A stretch of DNA of 64,000 bases, taken from contig NZ_JAPEMB010000001.1 of the NCBI RefSeq assembly GCF_026343125.1, positions 1,178,001 through 1,242,000 on the forward strand. The letters are read 5' to 3'. The translations under genes were made by a program, and so were the position numbers. Positions 1 to 8,391 of this stretch are shown here, in pieces (the stretch's first letter is position 1; every line of letters starts with the position of its first letter). The notes under the pieces are model-generated. The model worked only from the letters and a program-made list of their open reading frames with translations, was not told the DNA's origin and made no database searches. This stretch comes from Streptomyces sp. NBC_00094. Its GTDB lineage: Bacteria > Actinomycetota > Actinomycetes > Streptomycetales > Streptomycetaceae.

Positions 1-1
1 C

Positions 2-292
2 GCGGACGGCGCCGTGGGCACGCTCGTCCACTCCCCCTCGCTCGACCAGGCGGTCTTCGCCGCGGCCGGGATGCCGACGCCGCCGGCCGGCAAGGTCTAC
101 CAGCTCTGGTACGACGACGGGGGCACGATGCGGCCGGCCGGTCTGATGGATCCGGATGCGGAGACCTCGACGACCCTCCTGGCGGGGCCGGCCAACCGGT
201 CCGCCGGCATCGGCATCACGGTGGAACCGGACGGCGGCTCGCCGAGCCCGACGTCGGCCCCGGTGGCCACCATGACCATGCCGGAAGCCTGA
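2..292 (+). CDS. Anti-sigma factor, RskA family, C-terminal part (5' end outside window)
   Basis: The frame is already open at the left edge and runs 96 codons to a TGA ending at 292, so only the C-terminal portion is present. The visible part resembles the extracytoplasmic domain of RskA/anti-sigma-K proteins: a GKVYQLWY segment followed by a MRPAGLM segment and an alternating hydrophobic/Thr-Ser-rich stretch predicted as beta strands. In that family an N-terminal cytoplasmic zinc-finger domain binds an ECF sigma factor and one membrane span leads to this outer domain. Those parts, and presumably the sigma gene, lie to the left. It is convergent with the minus-strand DUF6230 gene. The family call is fairly secure; the sigma partner is unknown. 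Confidence 0.75.
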   Translation, partial: ADGAVGTLVHSPSLDQAVFAAAGMPTPPAGKVYQLWYDDGGTMRPAGLMDPDAETSTTLLAGPANRSAGIGITVEPDGGSPSPTSAPVATMTMPEA

Positions 293-410
293 CGGAGCAC
301 GCCCGGCACGGCGTCCACCCGGCACGCCCGATCCGGCGCATCCGGCACATCCAGGCCCTCCGGCACGGCGTCCCACCCCACACGTCCCACCCGGCACCCC
401 CGGCACGGCC

Positions 411-1115
411 TCACGGCGTCCCGGGCGTTCCGGTGGGCGCGGGCGGCGCGGGGCAGGCGACCGTGCCGGGCTTCACGCTGAGCTTGAGCTTCGGGGCGGT
501 GAGGAGGCCGGGGATCTGGAAGTCCTGGGCGGTGCCGACGATCCGGTCGAACTTGGCGTAGCGCGCCTGGATCCCGAAGCGGTGCTGCGGACTGTTCAGC
601 GGGTTGGCGACGTACGCCCCCGAGGCGTCCTTGACCGTCTTCACGTCGGCGCCGTTGACGTTGAGGTCGACGATGCCGTCCATGTCGAGGACCCCGGTGG
701 CGTTCCGCAGGTCGAGGACGGTGTTCTTCGTCCGGATCTCCCAGGAGCCGGGGTTGTCGTCGCCGAGGGTGAGCATCAGCGTGTACGTGGCTCCCGCGAT
801 CGTCTGCCGCTGGCTCAGGCACAGGCCGTTGAGCATGCCGTCCGCGAAGCCCATGCGGAGCACCCGCACCGTGGCGCCGGAGCCGTCGGGCCGTACGACC
901 TCCTGGTCGACGACGGCGGCACCGTACTGCGTCCCGTACAGGCTGCTGGTGGTGAAGTCGACGGGCCGGTCCTGGATCCGGAGCCCGACGGCCAGCGCGC
1001 CGCCGGCCATCGCGGTGCCGAGACCGGCCGCCGCCAGGAGCGCGGGCACGGCGACGGCGAGCGAGCGGCGCCAGTGGGTGCGCCCTTCCGGAGCAGGGTG
1101 GCTGCCGGGGCTCAT
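411..1115 (-). CDS. DUF6230-like exported protein (third copy, last gene of operon)
   Basis: 234 aa. The N-terminus carries a WRR motif, a hydrophobic segment (about residues 18-40) and GGALA, a likely signal peptide or membrane anchor. The rest is Thr/Gly/Val-rich, probably beta, with the same layout as the 2154-2930 and 3525-4208 products: a GLCLSQRQTIAG motif with a central Cys, then a LxLSVKPGTVAC ending. Unlike its two paralogues it does not stop at the Cys but adds a Pro/Thr tail. The ATG overlaps the stop of the upstream gene (ATGA, 1112-1115), implying coupled translation. Family assignment is recalled resemblance to DUF6230; function unknown. Conserved Cys residues suggest an extracytoplasmic disulfide (inference). 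Confidence 0.8.
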   Translation of the reverse strand: MSPGSHPAPEGRTHWRRSLAVAVPALLAAAGLGTAMAGGALAVGLRIQDRPVDFTTSSLYGTQYGAAVVDQEVVRPDGSGATVRVLRMGFADGMLNGLCLSQRQTIAGATYTLMLTLGDDNPGSWEIRTKNTVLDLRNATGVLDMDGIVDLNVNGADVKTVKDASGAYVANPLNSPQHRFGIQARYAKFDRIVGTAQDFQIPGLLTAPKLKLSVKPGTVACPAPPAPTGTPGTP

Positions 1116-1729
1116 GGGGTGGTCACCGTGATGGTCCCGGGGAGGTGCACGGGGTTGTCGGTGGAGTCGAGGGCGGCGTGGTCGTCGACCGTACGGATCG
1201 CGTAGATGTCCCCGACGAAGTCCTCGGCCCCGGCGGTGAGCGGGATGAGGGAGCCGAAGAAGTCGAGCAGTCCCTGCACCCCGCAGATCTTGAGGAGGAC
1301 CCGGACGCAGACGTTGGTGATGGTCCCCCACATCGTCGTCGTCTCGGGATTCCCCGCGCTGTCGTAGCCGCCCAGGGAGCCCTCGTCGGGCACGTCGATG
1401 GTGACGGTGTGCCCGGCCGCCCGCTGGGTCACGTTCATGTGCGAGCGGATCTTGAGCTTGGTGAAGGTGTACTGGGTCGTGGTCCGTGTCGTGCCGTCGG
1501 AGAGCCGGATGGTGACGTTCTTGTCGACGGTCATCGAGACGGCGACCATGCTCGCGATGGTCACGTGCAGCGGTTCCGGGGCGGGCAGGAAGGGAACGCC
1601 CAGCGGCTCGACCGCGGCGGCCGCCCGGCCGGCGGCGCTGCTCGGCTGCCCGGACCAGACGGCCGTGGCCACGGCGAGCAGCAGGGCGGTGGTCACGGCG
1701 AGGAGCTTGGACCGCACGCGGCGCGTCAC
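1112..1729 (-). CDS. Exported protein of unknown function in DUF6230/DUF6114 operon
   Basis: 205 aa from a GTG that overlaps the upstream TGA (GTGA, 1726-1729). A clear signal peptide is present: TRRVRSK n-region, hydrophobic LLAVTTALLLAVATAV, then SSAAG. The mature part is beta-rich with many Thr/Val residues and only two Cys residues (NVCVRVLLKICG) seven residues apart, probably paired outside the membrane. A short hydrophobic helix region (GLLDFFGSLIPL) follows. I do not recognise the family. Tight overlap with the DUF6114-like gene before it and the DUF6230-like gene after it means it is co-translated with them and probably works in the same envelope structure. Confidence 0.75.
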   Translation of the reverse strand: MTRRVRSKLLAVTTALLLAVATAVWSGQPSSAAGRAAAAVEPLGVPFLPAPEPLHVTIASMVAVSMTVDKNVTIRLSDGTTRTTTQYTFTKLKIRSHMNVTQRAAGHTVTIDVPDEGSLGGYDSAGNPETTTMWGTITNVCVRVLLKICGVQGLLDFFGSLIPLTAGAEDFVGDIYAIRTVDDHAALDSTDNPVHLPGTITVTTP

Positions 1730-2160
1730 CCTTCCACCGTCCTGTCCGCCGTCCTGTCCACTGCCCCGCACACCATGCCGTCCACCGCCCCGCGGCGCGG
1801 GCGCCTGGCGCCCCAGCCCACCAGCATCGAGCCGCCGAGGACTCCGAGCGTCATCCCGAGGAGGAACCCGCCGAGGTTGGAGACGACGAGCGAGACGACC
1901 GCGAGGACCGTGCCGATGAGCCCGAAGGTGTAGCGCTGGGCGGGCAGCGCGATCGGGATCAGGCCGCAGAGGATCATCCCGCCGCCGACGAGGTAGCCGG
2001 CCACTCCCCCGAAGCCGGTGCTCACGATCAACTGGAGTGAGCTGAGGGAGAACTTGAGGACGGTCCACCCGCCGGCGACCAGCCACGCCCCGCCCCAGAA
2101 CGGCCGGGTCCGACGGAAGGCCCGGAACCATCCGTACGCGGCCTTCACCCGGCTCAGCAC
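1726..2160 (-). CDS. DUF6114-like small integral membrane protein (second copy)
   Basis: 144 aa, GTG start at 2160 seven bases inside the end of the preceding gene. FRRTRPFWGGAWLVAGG near the N-terminus, followed by about four hydrophobic segments, an LPAQR turn, and SNLGGFLLGMTLGVLGGS near the end, is the pattern I associate with DUF6114. The 2927-3421 product has the same plan (RRTRPFWAAVW, LPGQRH, SNLGGLLVGM), so the two are paralogues. The C-terminal tail is polar. Function unknown; each copy follows an exported DUF6230-like gene, suggesting membrane partners for these proteins. Confidence 0.82.
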   Translation of the reverse strand: MLSRVKAAYGWFRAFRRTRPFWGGAWLVAGGWTVLKFSLSSLQLIVSTGFGGVAGYLVGGGMILCGLIPIALPAQRYTFGLIGTVLAVVSLVVSNLGGFLLGMTLGVLGGSMLVGWGARRPRRGAVDGMVCGAVDRTADRTVEG

Positions 2161-2930
2161 GTCGTGGCCGATCCCGCGACGACCCTGATCCTCAGGTCCG
2201 GCAGCACGAGCGCCCCCGCCATCTCGGCGTCGTACGCCGTCGCGTTCAGTCCGTGCAGGGTGATCGAGCTGCCGCCCTCACCGCCCGCCGAGCCGAGTCC
2301 GAACCCACCGGGCAGCGCGCCCGTGAGCGGCTTTCCGGCCACCGTGACCTGGTCGGCGGACTGGCCGAGCACCGCGTTCTGGAGGGTGGTGGGTCCGTAC
2401 GCCTGCAGTTCCGTGGCCTGGATGTAGAGGTTCGACGCGTCGATGTCGGTGGTGAACGTGCCGGGCGGGGTGGCCGTCACCTTCTGGCCGCCCGTCAGGA
2501 GCAGCGAGTAGGGGACTCCCGCGATGGTCTGGTGGACGATCCCGCAGAGCCCGGCGAGCCCGGCGCTCGCGAAACCGACCCGTGCCATCGCCGTGTTCGT
2601 GGTCGTGGTGCCGTCCGGGCGCCCGACGGCCGGGGTGTTGACGATGGCCCCGAAGCCGGAGCCCTCGACCCCGTTGGAGGTGAGGGTGAAGGGCTGCCCG
2701 GTGACGCTGAAGTTGGCGGCGAGGGCGCCCTGCGCCAGGGCGGTGCCCAGCACCCCGACGGCGAGCACGGAGGGGACGAGGGCGAACGCGCCGCGCCCCC
2801 AGCGGGTGCCGCGCCGGGTACCGTCGGCCGCCTCGGCGAGCATCCGGGCGTTCCATTCCGCGGCGGCGCGGGTGCCGGTCGTACGTATCCGGCCGAGGGA
2901 CGGGCCGAGACGGACTGTCATGCGATTCAT
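2154..2930 (-). CDS. DUF6230-like exported protein (second copy)
   Basis: 258 aa. After an Arg-rich N-terminal stretch (RRGTRWGRG) comes a hydrophobic segment ending in AQGALA, like the paralogues. The mature region is a Thr/Gly/Val-rich beta protein with a GLAGLCGIVHQTIAG motif and a terminal LRIRVVAGSATTC that ends exactly on Cys. The ATG overlaps the stop of the upstream DUF6114-like gene (ATGA, 2927-2930). The N-terminal extension before the signal segment is longer (about 45 residues) than in the 3525 copy, so a later internal start (for instance the Met at residue 30) is possible. Function unknown. Confidence 0.8.
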   Translation of the reverse strand: MNRMTVRLGPSLGRIRTTGTRAAAEWNARMLAEAADGTRRGTRWGRGAFALVPSVLAVGVLGTALAQGALAANFSVTGQPFTLTSNGVEGSGFGAIVNTPAVGRPDGTTTTNTAMARVGFASAGLAGLCGIVHQTIAGVPYSLLLTGGQKVTATPPGTFTTDIDASNLYIQATELQAYGPTTLQNAVLGQSADQVTVAGKPLTGALPGGFGLGSAGGEGGSSITLHGLNATAYDAEMAGALVLPDLRIRVVAGSATTC

Positions 2931-3421
2931 ACGGATCCGCTCCCAACGGACACGGGGGGTACGGGACTCTCGCCGGTCGGCCGCGTACGGCGGAGCAGTC
3001 CGCCGCGCCGCCCGGCGGGCTTCTCGGGCAGCCAGGCGAAGGCCATGGAGCCGCCGAGGACGGAGAGGACCATGCCGACGAGGAGGCCGCCGAGGTTCGA
3101 CAGGGGGAAGGAGGCGACTCCCGCGATCACCGCGATGACTCCCGCGGTGTGGCGCTGGCCGGGGAGCAGCAGGATGAGCAGCGCCATCGCCATCAGGACG
3201 ACACCGCCGGCCATGCCCGCGATGCCTCCGACACCGACCTGGAGGATCTTGCCGAGCGGCGCCATCGGCAGGAAGAAGATGACGAAGCCGCCGGCCCCGG
3301 TCCAGACGGCCGCCCAGAAGGGCCGGGTACGCCGCCAGTGCCGGAAGGCCCGGCGCGCACCGCGCGGGGCGGGGGCGGGAACCGCGGCTCCGGTCGGCTC
3401 GCAGGGCGGATCAGTGGTCAT
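2927..3421 (-). CDS. DUF6114-like small integral membrane protein (first copy)
   Basis: 164 aa. A Pro/Ala-rich N-terminus (about 28 residues) precedes FRHWRRTRPFWAAVW and four predicted membrane segments, with LLPGQRH between segments and SNLGGLLVGMVLSVLGGS near the C-terminus. Its tail ends on a polar stretch. It lies 103 bases after the first DUF6230-like gene and overlaps the next by ATGA. No catalytic motif is evident. The repeated pairing of this membrane protein with an exported DUF6230-like protein is the main clue to its role. Confidence 0.82.
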   Translation of the reverse strand: MTTDPPCEPTGAAVPAPAPRGARRAFRHWRRTRPFWAAVWTGAGGFVIFFLPMAPLGKILQVGVGGIAGMAGGVVLMAMALLILLLPGQRHTAGVIAVIAGVASFPLSNLGGLLVGMVLSVLGGSMAFAWLPEKPAGRRGGLLRRTRPTGESPVPPVSVGSGSV

Positions 3422-3524
3422 GAGGGCCCTCGCAGTCGGGGGTGGGTCGGGTCGGGAGGAGCCGGGGATCCGCGTCCTTCGCGGGAGTGCGGCGGCGCGG
3501 ATCCCCGGCGGCGTCGAGTCGGGC

Positions 3525-4208
3525 TCAGCAGGGCTTGTCGCCGTGGGCGACGGCGATGGCGAGGTCGGGCAGGGTGAGGGCGCCGGAGATCGTGGCGCCG
3601 TTGGCGTCGGCGTTGAGGTTCTTGATGTCGGTCCGGCCGCCGGTGGCGTCCAGACCGAACTGGCCCGGGGTGCCGTCGTTGATGCCGGTGCCCTTGATCC
3701 CGGCGCCGTCGGCGGCGGCGCCGATGACGTTCGGGGTGGTGTCGCTCGCGTTGAGCGTGGCCGTGGCCGCCTTGAGCGACTGGGCGTCGAGGACCAGCTT
3801 GTTCGCCTGGAGCCCGGCTCCCGCGACGAGCTGGTCGCTGGTGAGCGGGGTCGCCGCCGCCGGTGAGGAGATGTTGAGCGACCAGGTGCCGAGGCTGCCG
3901 ATCACCGGAAGGTTGACGGACTGGACGGCGTGGACGCAGATGCCGTCGAGTCCCGCCTTGGCGATGCCGACCTCGGCGGCGCCCTTGGCCCCGCCGGCGT
4001 CGATGGTGTGCAGGACCGCGCCGATGCCCTGCGGCGCGGCGACGGTCTTCGAGCTGAGGGTGAACGGGACGCTCGTCAGCGAGAGGTTCGCGGCGAGCGC
4101 GCCCTGGACCATCGCCGTCGCCATGGCCGCCACGGCCGCGGTCGCGGGCAGGGCCAGGAACGCCGATCTGCGCCAGCGGGTGACGCCTCTGTTCTCTTCT
4201 TCCTGCAT
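3525..4208 (-). CDS. DUF6230-like exported protein (first gene of operon)
   Basis: 227 aa from an ATG at 4208, chosen because a GGAGAG ribosome site lies just upstream and because the start gives the normal short n-region (MQEEENRGVTRWRR) before the hydrophobic segment ending VQGALAA. The frame is open further upstream to 4304 but without the expected architecture. The mature part has GLDGICVHAVQSV (Cys) and ends LAIAVAHGDKPC, again terminating on Cys. It is the first gene of the six-gene minus-strand operon and is read divergently from a TetR gene, its likely regulator. Function unknown. Confidence 0.82.
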   Translation of the reverse strand: MQEEENRGVTRWRRSAFLALPATAAVAAMATAMVQGALAANLSLTSVPFTLSSKTVAAPQGIGAVLHTIDAGGAKGAAEVGIAKAGLDGICVHAVQSVNLPVIGSLGTWSLNISSPAAATPLTSDQLVAGAGLQANKLVLDAQSLKAATATLNASDTTPNVIGAAADGAGIKGTGINDGTPGQFGLDATGGRTDIKNLNADANGATISGALTLPDLAIAVAHGDKPC

Positions 4209-4321
4209 GTGCTCTCTCCAACCGTCGTCCCGCGCCGTCGGCGCGGGTGGGGATGTGAACACAGCCGTGCGTCCCGCGGCCGGATGGTCGGAGACGGATG
4301 ACACTCTGCGGCTGCCTGTTC

Positions 4322-4375
4322 GAGAATTGGACAGTTACTGAGGATGTGTCAACACTCTGGACAATCCTGGGGAGA
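4322..4375. promoter_or_regulatory. Divergent control region with possible TetR operator
   Basis: Between the DUF6230 operon and the TetR gene. The minus strand carries TTGACA (plus 4347-4352) followed about 17 bases later by a CAATTC-like hexamer, a plausible but weak sigma-HrdB promoter for the operon. Around it TGTC and GACA half-sites recur (TGTC-N9-GACA at roughly 4346-4362, and another GGACAG at 4330-4335), a partly symmetric arrangement suited to a TetR dimer. This is inference from spacing and symmetry only. Confidence 0.35.
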
Positions 4376-4400
4376 AATCCCGCTGGACTAGGCTGGGCCG

Positions 4401-5009
4401 ATGGCACGGTTCAGGGAGACGGTCCGGACGCTGCTGCGCGAACGCCTGCTGGACGCCGCGTTCGAGGCGGTGGCGGAGCGCGGCTTCGACAAGCTCCGGA
4501 TGGCGCACCTCGCCGGCGCGGTCGGCGTCAGCCGGCAGACGCTGTACTCGGAGTTCCCCTCCAAGGAGGCGGTCGGCGAGGCGCTGTTCCAGCGCGAGTT
4601 GGAGCGCTGCCTCCTCGGGATCCAGGAAGGACTGGACGCGCACCGCGACGACCTGCGGGCCGCCGTCGAGGCGACCGTCGGATTCACGCTCACGCTGGCC
4701 GGCCGGAACCCGCTGATCAAGGCCATGCTGACGAGCGTCGGCGACGACGGGCTCCTCCCCTACCTCACCACCCGGTCCGCCGCGGCCTTCGCCACCGCCA
4801 CGGCGATGGCCGACGCGTACGTCACCGAGGCCTGGCCCGAAGTGGACCCGGTCGCGCGCGAGTTGGCGGTGGACGCGGCGGTCCGGCTCACCGCGAGCCA
4901 CATCGTCCAGGCGACGGCCTCGCCCGAGGAGTCGGCCCGACGCGTCGCGGACACCGTGGTACGGGTCGCACTGAGCACCGGCCACGAGAGCCTCGCACCG
5001 CGCGCGTAA
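4401..5009 (+). CDS. TetR-family transcriptional regulator
   Basis: 202 aa, the usual TetR length. The N-terminal helix-turn-helix is clear: RERLLDAAFEAVAERGFDKL then MAHLAGAVGVSRQTLYSEFPSKEAV (about residues 14-58). The remainder is an alpha-helical ligand-binding and dimerisation domain without recognisable specificity. It is divergent from the DUF6230/DUF6114 operon, with 192 bases between the starts, so it probably represses that operon and itself. Its 3' end is convergent with the signal peptidase gene. Confidence 0.9.
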   Translation: MARFRETVRTLLRERLLDAAFEAVAERGFDKLRMAHLAGAVGVSRQTLYSEFPSKEAVGEALFQRELERCLLGIQEGLDAHRDDLRAAVEATVGFTLTLAGRNPLIKAMLTSVGDDGLLPYLTTRSAAAFATATAMADAYVTEAWPEVDPVARELAVDAAVRLTASHIVQATASPEESARRVADTVVRVALSTGHESLAPRA

Positions 5010-5055
5010 GCCCTGCCCCGGGCGAAAGTCCTCCCCACAGCTGCCCCAGCTGCCC

Positions 5056-5664
5056 CTACGGCCCGGGCCCGGGCCATCGCTCCAGACCGGGCCGGTTCCC
5101 GAGGCCGGGCGCGATGGAGACGGGGAAGGCCCGCAGCCCGACCCTCCCCTCCACCCGACCGAGGTCGCCCCAGCCGTACACCCGTGAGTCGTCCGACAGG
5201 TCGGGGTTGTCGCCCAGGTAGAAGAAGGCCCCCTCGGGTACGGTCCGCAGCTCCGGCCGCGCCGACCGGGTGCCGTCCGGCGCGCAGCAGGCGCCCGTAC
5301 GCCGGGCCTGCGCCGTCCACTGCGGTGCCACCACCCGCTGGACGGGGCCCTTCCCGCGCTCCTGGAGGAGGACCTCGAAGGGCCGGTCCGGCGTGGAGAC
5401 GACGGCGACCCGGTCGCCGGGCAGTCCGATCACCCGCTTGACGAGCAGCGCGTCCTTGCCGGTGACCCGGAGGAGGACGACGTCGAAGCGGCGCGCCTCG
5501 CCCGCCGACCCCGGGGCGACGAGGACGCGGTCCCCCGACTGGAGGGTGGGGGTCATGCTGGTGCCGTCGACGCGGACGCTCAGGGACGTGACGGCCACCG
5601 CCGCGAGGAGGCAGAGCAGGACGGCGGTCCCGAGGACGGCACCGGCCGCCCGGCGCGCGTTCAT
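5056..5664 (-). CDS. Signal peptidase I (type I leader peptidase)
   Basis: 202 aa. One N-terminal membrane segment (about residues 8-29) is followed by box B with the catalytic Ser (GTSMTPT, Ser36), box D with the catalytic Lys (LLVKRVIGLPGD, about Lys76) and box E (GDNPDLSDDSR). It cleaves signal peptides of Sec-exported proteins on the outer face of the membrane. The two Cys of RRTGACCAPDG lie in the insert region common in actinomycete homologues. The ATG at 5664 gives the standard family length; a 19-codon frame (5661-5720) ends on it with an ATGA overlap. Streptomyces usually has several such genes; this one is not in the typical sip cluster. Confidence 0.92.
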   Translation of the reverse strand: MNARRAAGAVLGTAVLLCLLAAVAVTSLSVRVDGTSMTPTLQSGDRVLVAPGSAGEARRFDVVLLRVTGKDALLVKRVIGLPGDRVAVVSTPDRPFEVLLQERGKGPVQRVVAPQWTAQARRTGACCAPDGTRSARPELRTVPEGAFFYLGDNPDLSDDSRVYGWGDLGRVEGRVGLRAFPVSIAPGLGNRPGLERWPGPGP

Positions 5665-5823
5665 CGGCGGTCGGCGGGGTCCGGGGGCCGCGCGGCGCCG
5701 GACGGGTCGATTTCGGTCATGGCGGGACGGTAGGCCCGGCGACGGACGGCGGCTGTGACCGTACCGCTCACGCTTGTTGACCGCGCGCACAGGAACCGCA
5801 CGCCACCTCCACCGTCCCCTCCC

Positions 5824-6924
5824 TCATCCGCCCCGGCCCTGGTACGCCCTGGGCGTCTCCCCGGTCCAACGCCGGAACGCCCGGTGGAACGCGCTGGGTT
5901 CGGAGAATCCGAGCTGCCGCGAAAGCAGCTCGATGGAGACCCGGCCGCCCGCGAGCGCGGCGATGGCGTGATCGCGGCGCACCTGGTCACGCACCCGCTG
6001 GTACGTGGTCCCCTCGGCGGCGAGCCGGCGGCGGAGGGTCTGCGGGCTGAAGGACAACCGGTCGGCGAGCTGCTCGGGTGTCGGGACCGGCTCCACCGAC
6101 AGGGCCTTGCCGATCAGGTGCCGTACGCGGCCGGTCACGGACCTGCCGTAGTCCGCGCAGACGAGGACGTCGACCGGGGCGCGGCGCAGGAAGACCTTGA
6201 GGGCCGCCGCGTCCCGCAGGACGGGTTCGTCGAGGTCGGCGCGGTCGAAGACGGCCGCCGTCCGGCCGGCGCCGAAGACACAGGGCGCCCCGAACAGGAA
6301 GGCGTACTCCTGGGCGTGCCGGGGCTCGGGGTAGGCGAACTCGACGCGTCGCAGGCCGATCCGGCGACGGATGAGCCAGCCCGCGAAACGGTGGGCGACG
6401 AGCACGGTGGACTCCGCGCCGAAGTGGAGAGGGTCGTCGTATCCGGCGACGTCGAACTCCATCCGGGCCTCGTCGATCCCGCCCTCCGGAGCGCCGCTCT
6501 CCGGATCAGCGCCCTCCGGACCACCGGCCTCCCCGGGCCGGGACGGGTCCGGCCGACGCCCGCCTCCCGGCTCGACGAGCCGGAAGCGCGGCCCCGCCGG
6601 AAAGAGGGAGTAGAAGGTCTGACTGCGCCGGAGCGCCTCGCGGAGGTCACGGCTGCCGTGGACGGCGACATGACCCATCATCGCGAAGGTCCCGACCTTG
6701 CTGGGCGCGCCACCGAAGCCGATCAGCTCGTCGTCGAGGAGCGCCCACAGCATCCTGACGAGCCGCCCGAACTGTTCCGCCGGCACCCTGGCCGCCTGCT
6801 CGTCCCCGAGCAGCTCGGCGGGCAGCCCGGCCCGGGCGAGCAGCGGCGCGGCGGCGATTCCTCGCCGTTCGCCGCCGAGCAGCGCGGCCCGTACGTGGTG
6901 GGCGCTGACCGACCTCGTCAGCAT
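5824..6924 (-). CDS. AraC-family transcriptional regulator with arabinose-binding-like N-domain
   Basis: 366 aa. Residues about 1-230 match the N-terminal ligand domain of the OruR/ArgR-like AraC group ([45 protein letters not shown]). The C-terminal AraC DNA-binding domain has two helix-turn-helix motifs: [20 protein letters not shown] and [20 protein letters not shown], followed by [13 protein letters not shown] Gly/Pro/Asp-rich insert (about residues 138-170) interrupts the N-domain. Start 6924 gives the family N-terminus; the frame is open to 7059. It is divergent from the Rieske lipoprotein gene, so that gene may be a target (inference). Confidence 0.88.
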   Translation of the reverse strand: MLTRSVSAHHVRAALLGGERRGIAAAPLLARAGLPAELLGDEQAARVPAEQFGRLVRMLWALLDDELIGFGGAPSKVGTFAMMGHVAVHGSRDLREALRRSQTFYSLFPAGPRFRLVEPGGGRRPDPSRPGEAGGPEGADPESGAPEGGIDEARMEFDVAGYDDPLHFGAESTVLVAHRFAGWLIRRRIGLRRVEFAYPEPRHAQEYAFLFGAPCVFGAGRTAAVFDRADLDEPVLRDAAALKVFLRRAPVDVLVCADYGRSVTGRVRHLIGKALSVEPVPTPEQLADRLSFSPQTLRRRLAAEGTTYQRVRDQVRRDHAIAALAGGRVSIELLSRQLGFSEPSAFHRAFRRWTGETPRAYQGRGG

Positions 6925-7120
6925 GCGCGTCGCCTCCGTTCCGGCCGCGTCGCGCTCCGAGGTCACCGGAGATTGACACTTCCATCGCAGGGTGTCCAAG
7001 TTCCGACACTCTACTCGGAACTGTAAGGCTCCCGAAGGCGGGAACTGTGAACGGGGCACAGGTCACACCCGTACCGTCGGGTGCCAACACACCAGCGCGT
7101 GAGGGAAAGAGGGGCAGCAC

Positions 7121-7522
7121 ATGAGCGGAGTGGCACGCAGGACGGTGGTCGCGGCGGCGGGCGCCGCGGGCCTGACGGCGGCGCTCGCGGCCTGCGGCGG
7201 CGGCGGTACGGAGGACAAGGCGGAGGGGCAGGAGGGCGCGACCCTCGCCAGGACCGGGGACATCCCGGTGGGCGGCGGCAAGGTCCTCGCCGGCCAGAAC
7301 CTGGTGATCACCCAGCCGAAGGCCGGCGAGTTCAAGGCCTTCTCGTCCAAGTGCACGCACGCCGGCTGCGCCGTCAGCGGCGTGGAGAACGGCGTCATCG
7401 TCTGCCCGTGCCACCAGAGCCACTTCGACGTGTCGGACGGCAGCGTGAAGTCCGGCCCGGCCACCGCCCCCCTGCCGCCGACACCGATCCAGGTGGTGGG
7501 CGACGAGATCAGCCTCGGCTGA
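7121..7522 (+). CDS. Rieske (2Fe-2S) lipoprotein
   Basis: 133 aa. An [12 protein letters not shown]at-like signal leads into LAAC25 followed by a Gly run, a lipobox, so the product is probably a Tat-exported lipoprotein. The Rieske motifs are complete: Cys78-Thr-His80 and Cys95-x-x-His98 bind the cluster, and Cys83 and Cys97 are placed for the usual disulfide. The protein has only this domain, so it is a small extracellular electron carrier or oxidoreductase subunit rather than the cytochrome bc1 Rieske protein. Its last 14 bases overlap the convergent hydrolase-like gene. Confidence 0.93.
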   Translation: MSGVARRTVVAAAGAAGLTAALAACGGGGTEDKAEGQEGATLARTGDIPVGGGKVLAGQNLVITQPKAGEFKAFSSKCTHAGCAVSGVENGVIVCPCHQSHFDVSDGSVKSGPATAPLPPTPIQVVGDEISLG

Positions 7523-8315
7523 CGGGACCCCCGTCGCCCCGGGCGGACCGGGCAGACCGGGCAGACCGGGCGGACCCGGCGGGACCCGCGGACCCGGCGG
7601 ACCGGGCAGACCCGGCAGACCCGGCAGACCCGGCAGACCCGGCAGACCCGGCGAGGCCTGAACGCCCCGCACGCCTGGGCGCCTTCCAGCAGCCCAGCAC
7701 CTCGTCGGTCGTCGTGATCGTGGCGACGAGCGCGAGGGTGTGACGGATCATCGCGGGGGTGTAGTCGGCCGGCACCCCCGCGATGGCGTCCCCGGGCACG
7801 ACGACCGTGTAGCCGAGGTTGACCGCGTCGAAGACCGCGTTGGGTATGGCCACGTTGGCGGAGACGCCGGTCACGATCAGCGTGCGGCAGCCGAGGTTGC
7901 GGAGCAGCGCGTCGACGTCCGTGCCCGCGAGGGGCGAGAGTCCGTGAAGGCGTCGCACCACGAGGTCCTCGTCCGCGACCTGGATCGGTTCGGCGATCCG
8001 TACCGCCGTACTCCCGCTGTGCTGCTGCACCGGCAGGCGTGCGGCGGCGCGGAAGAGCCGCGCGTTGCTGTTCGCGCCGCGCCCGTCGGGGCGCCGCTCG
8101 GCGACCGCGTGGATCACCTGGACGTCGGCGTCGTGCGCGGCGGCCACCAGCCGCGCCACGTTCCGCAGGGCGCCCGACGCCCGGGCGACGGCGGCGAGTT
8201 CGGGCAGCGCGCTCTCCGGCCCGACGACGCCCCGCTGGCACTCGACGGTGAGCAGCACGACTCCGCCGTCCGGCCGGATCCACTCCCCGAGCCGCTCTCT
8301 CGCACTCTCACCCAT
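7509..8315 (-). CDS. Isochorismatase-fold protein with altered catalytic residues and repeat tail
   Basis: 268 aa. Residues about 17-210 show the isochorismatase/cysteine-hydrolase fold ([55 protein letters not shown]). The usual Asp of the first strand is Glu, no Lys is clear before GLSP, and the nucleophile Cys position after GVSAN is Ala, so classical amidase chemistry is unlikely. It may be a non-Cys subfamily or a non-catalytic protein. From about residue 220 the chain becomes a Ser-Ala-Gly/Arg repeat (SAGSAGSAG, then SARSARSAR) encoded by the tandem repeat at 7540-7652. Start 8315 fits the normal N-terminus. Convergent overlap with the Rieske gene. Confidence 0.8.
   Translation of the reverse strand: MGESARERLGEWIRPDGGVVLLTVECQRGVVGPESALPELAAVARASGALRNVARLVAAAHDADVQVIHAVAERRPDGRGANSNARLFRAAARLPVQQHSGSTAVRIAEPIQVADEDLVVRRLHGLSPLAGTDVDALLRNLGCRTLIVTGVSANVAIPNAVFDAVNLGYTVVVPGDAIAGVPADYTPAMIRHTLALVATITTTDEVLGCWKAPRRAGRSGLAGSAGSAGSAGSAGSARSAGSAGPAGSARSARSARSARGDGGPVSRG
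7540..7652. repeat. Degenerate 9-bp tandem repeat array
   Basis: Roughly a dozen copies of a 9-base unit related to GGCAGACCC on the plus strand; the last six (from about 7604) are almost identical. The period is a multiple of three, so on the minus strand it encodes the Ser-Ala-Gly/Arg tripeptide tail of the isochorismatase-like protein without breaking its frame. Copy number is likely to vary between strains. Confidence 0.9.
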
Positions 8316-8391
8316 GGTCTCCCCTTGCCTGCGCGCGGTTGGCCCTCCATGCTTTCTGACGTCTCATCAGAAATCCAGAAGGGTGCGGACG

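Noticed and set aside
7540..7652. CRISPR-like array
   Set aside because: 9-bp units with no spacers and no cas genes; simple tandem repeat inside a coding region.
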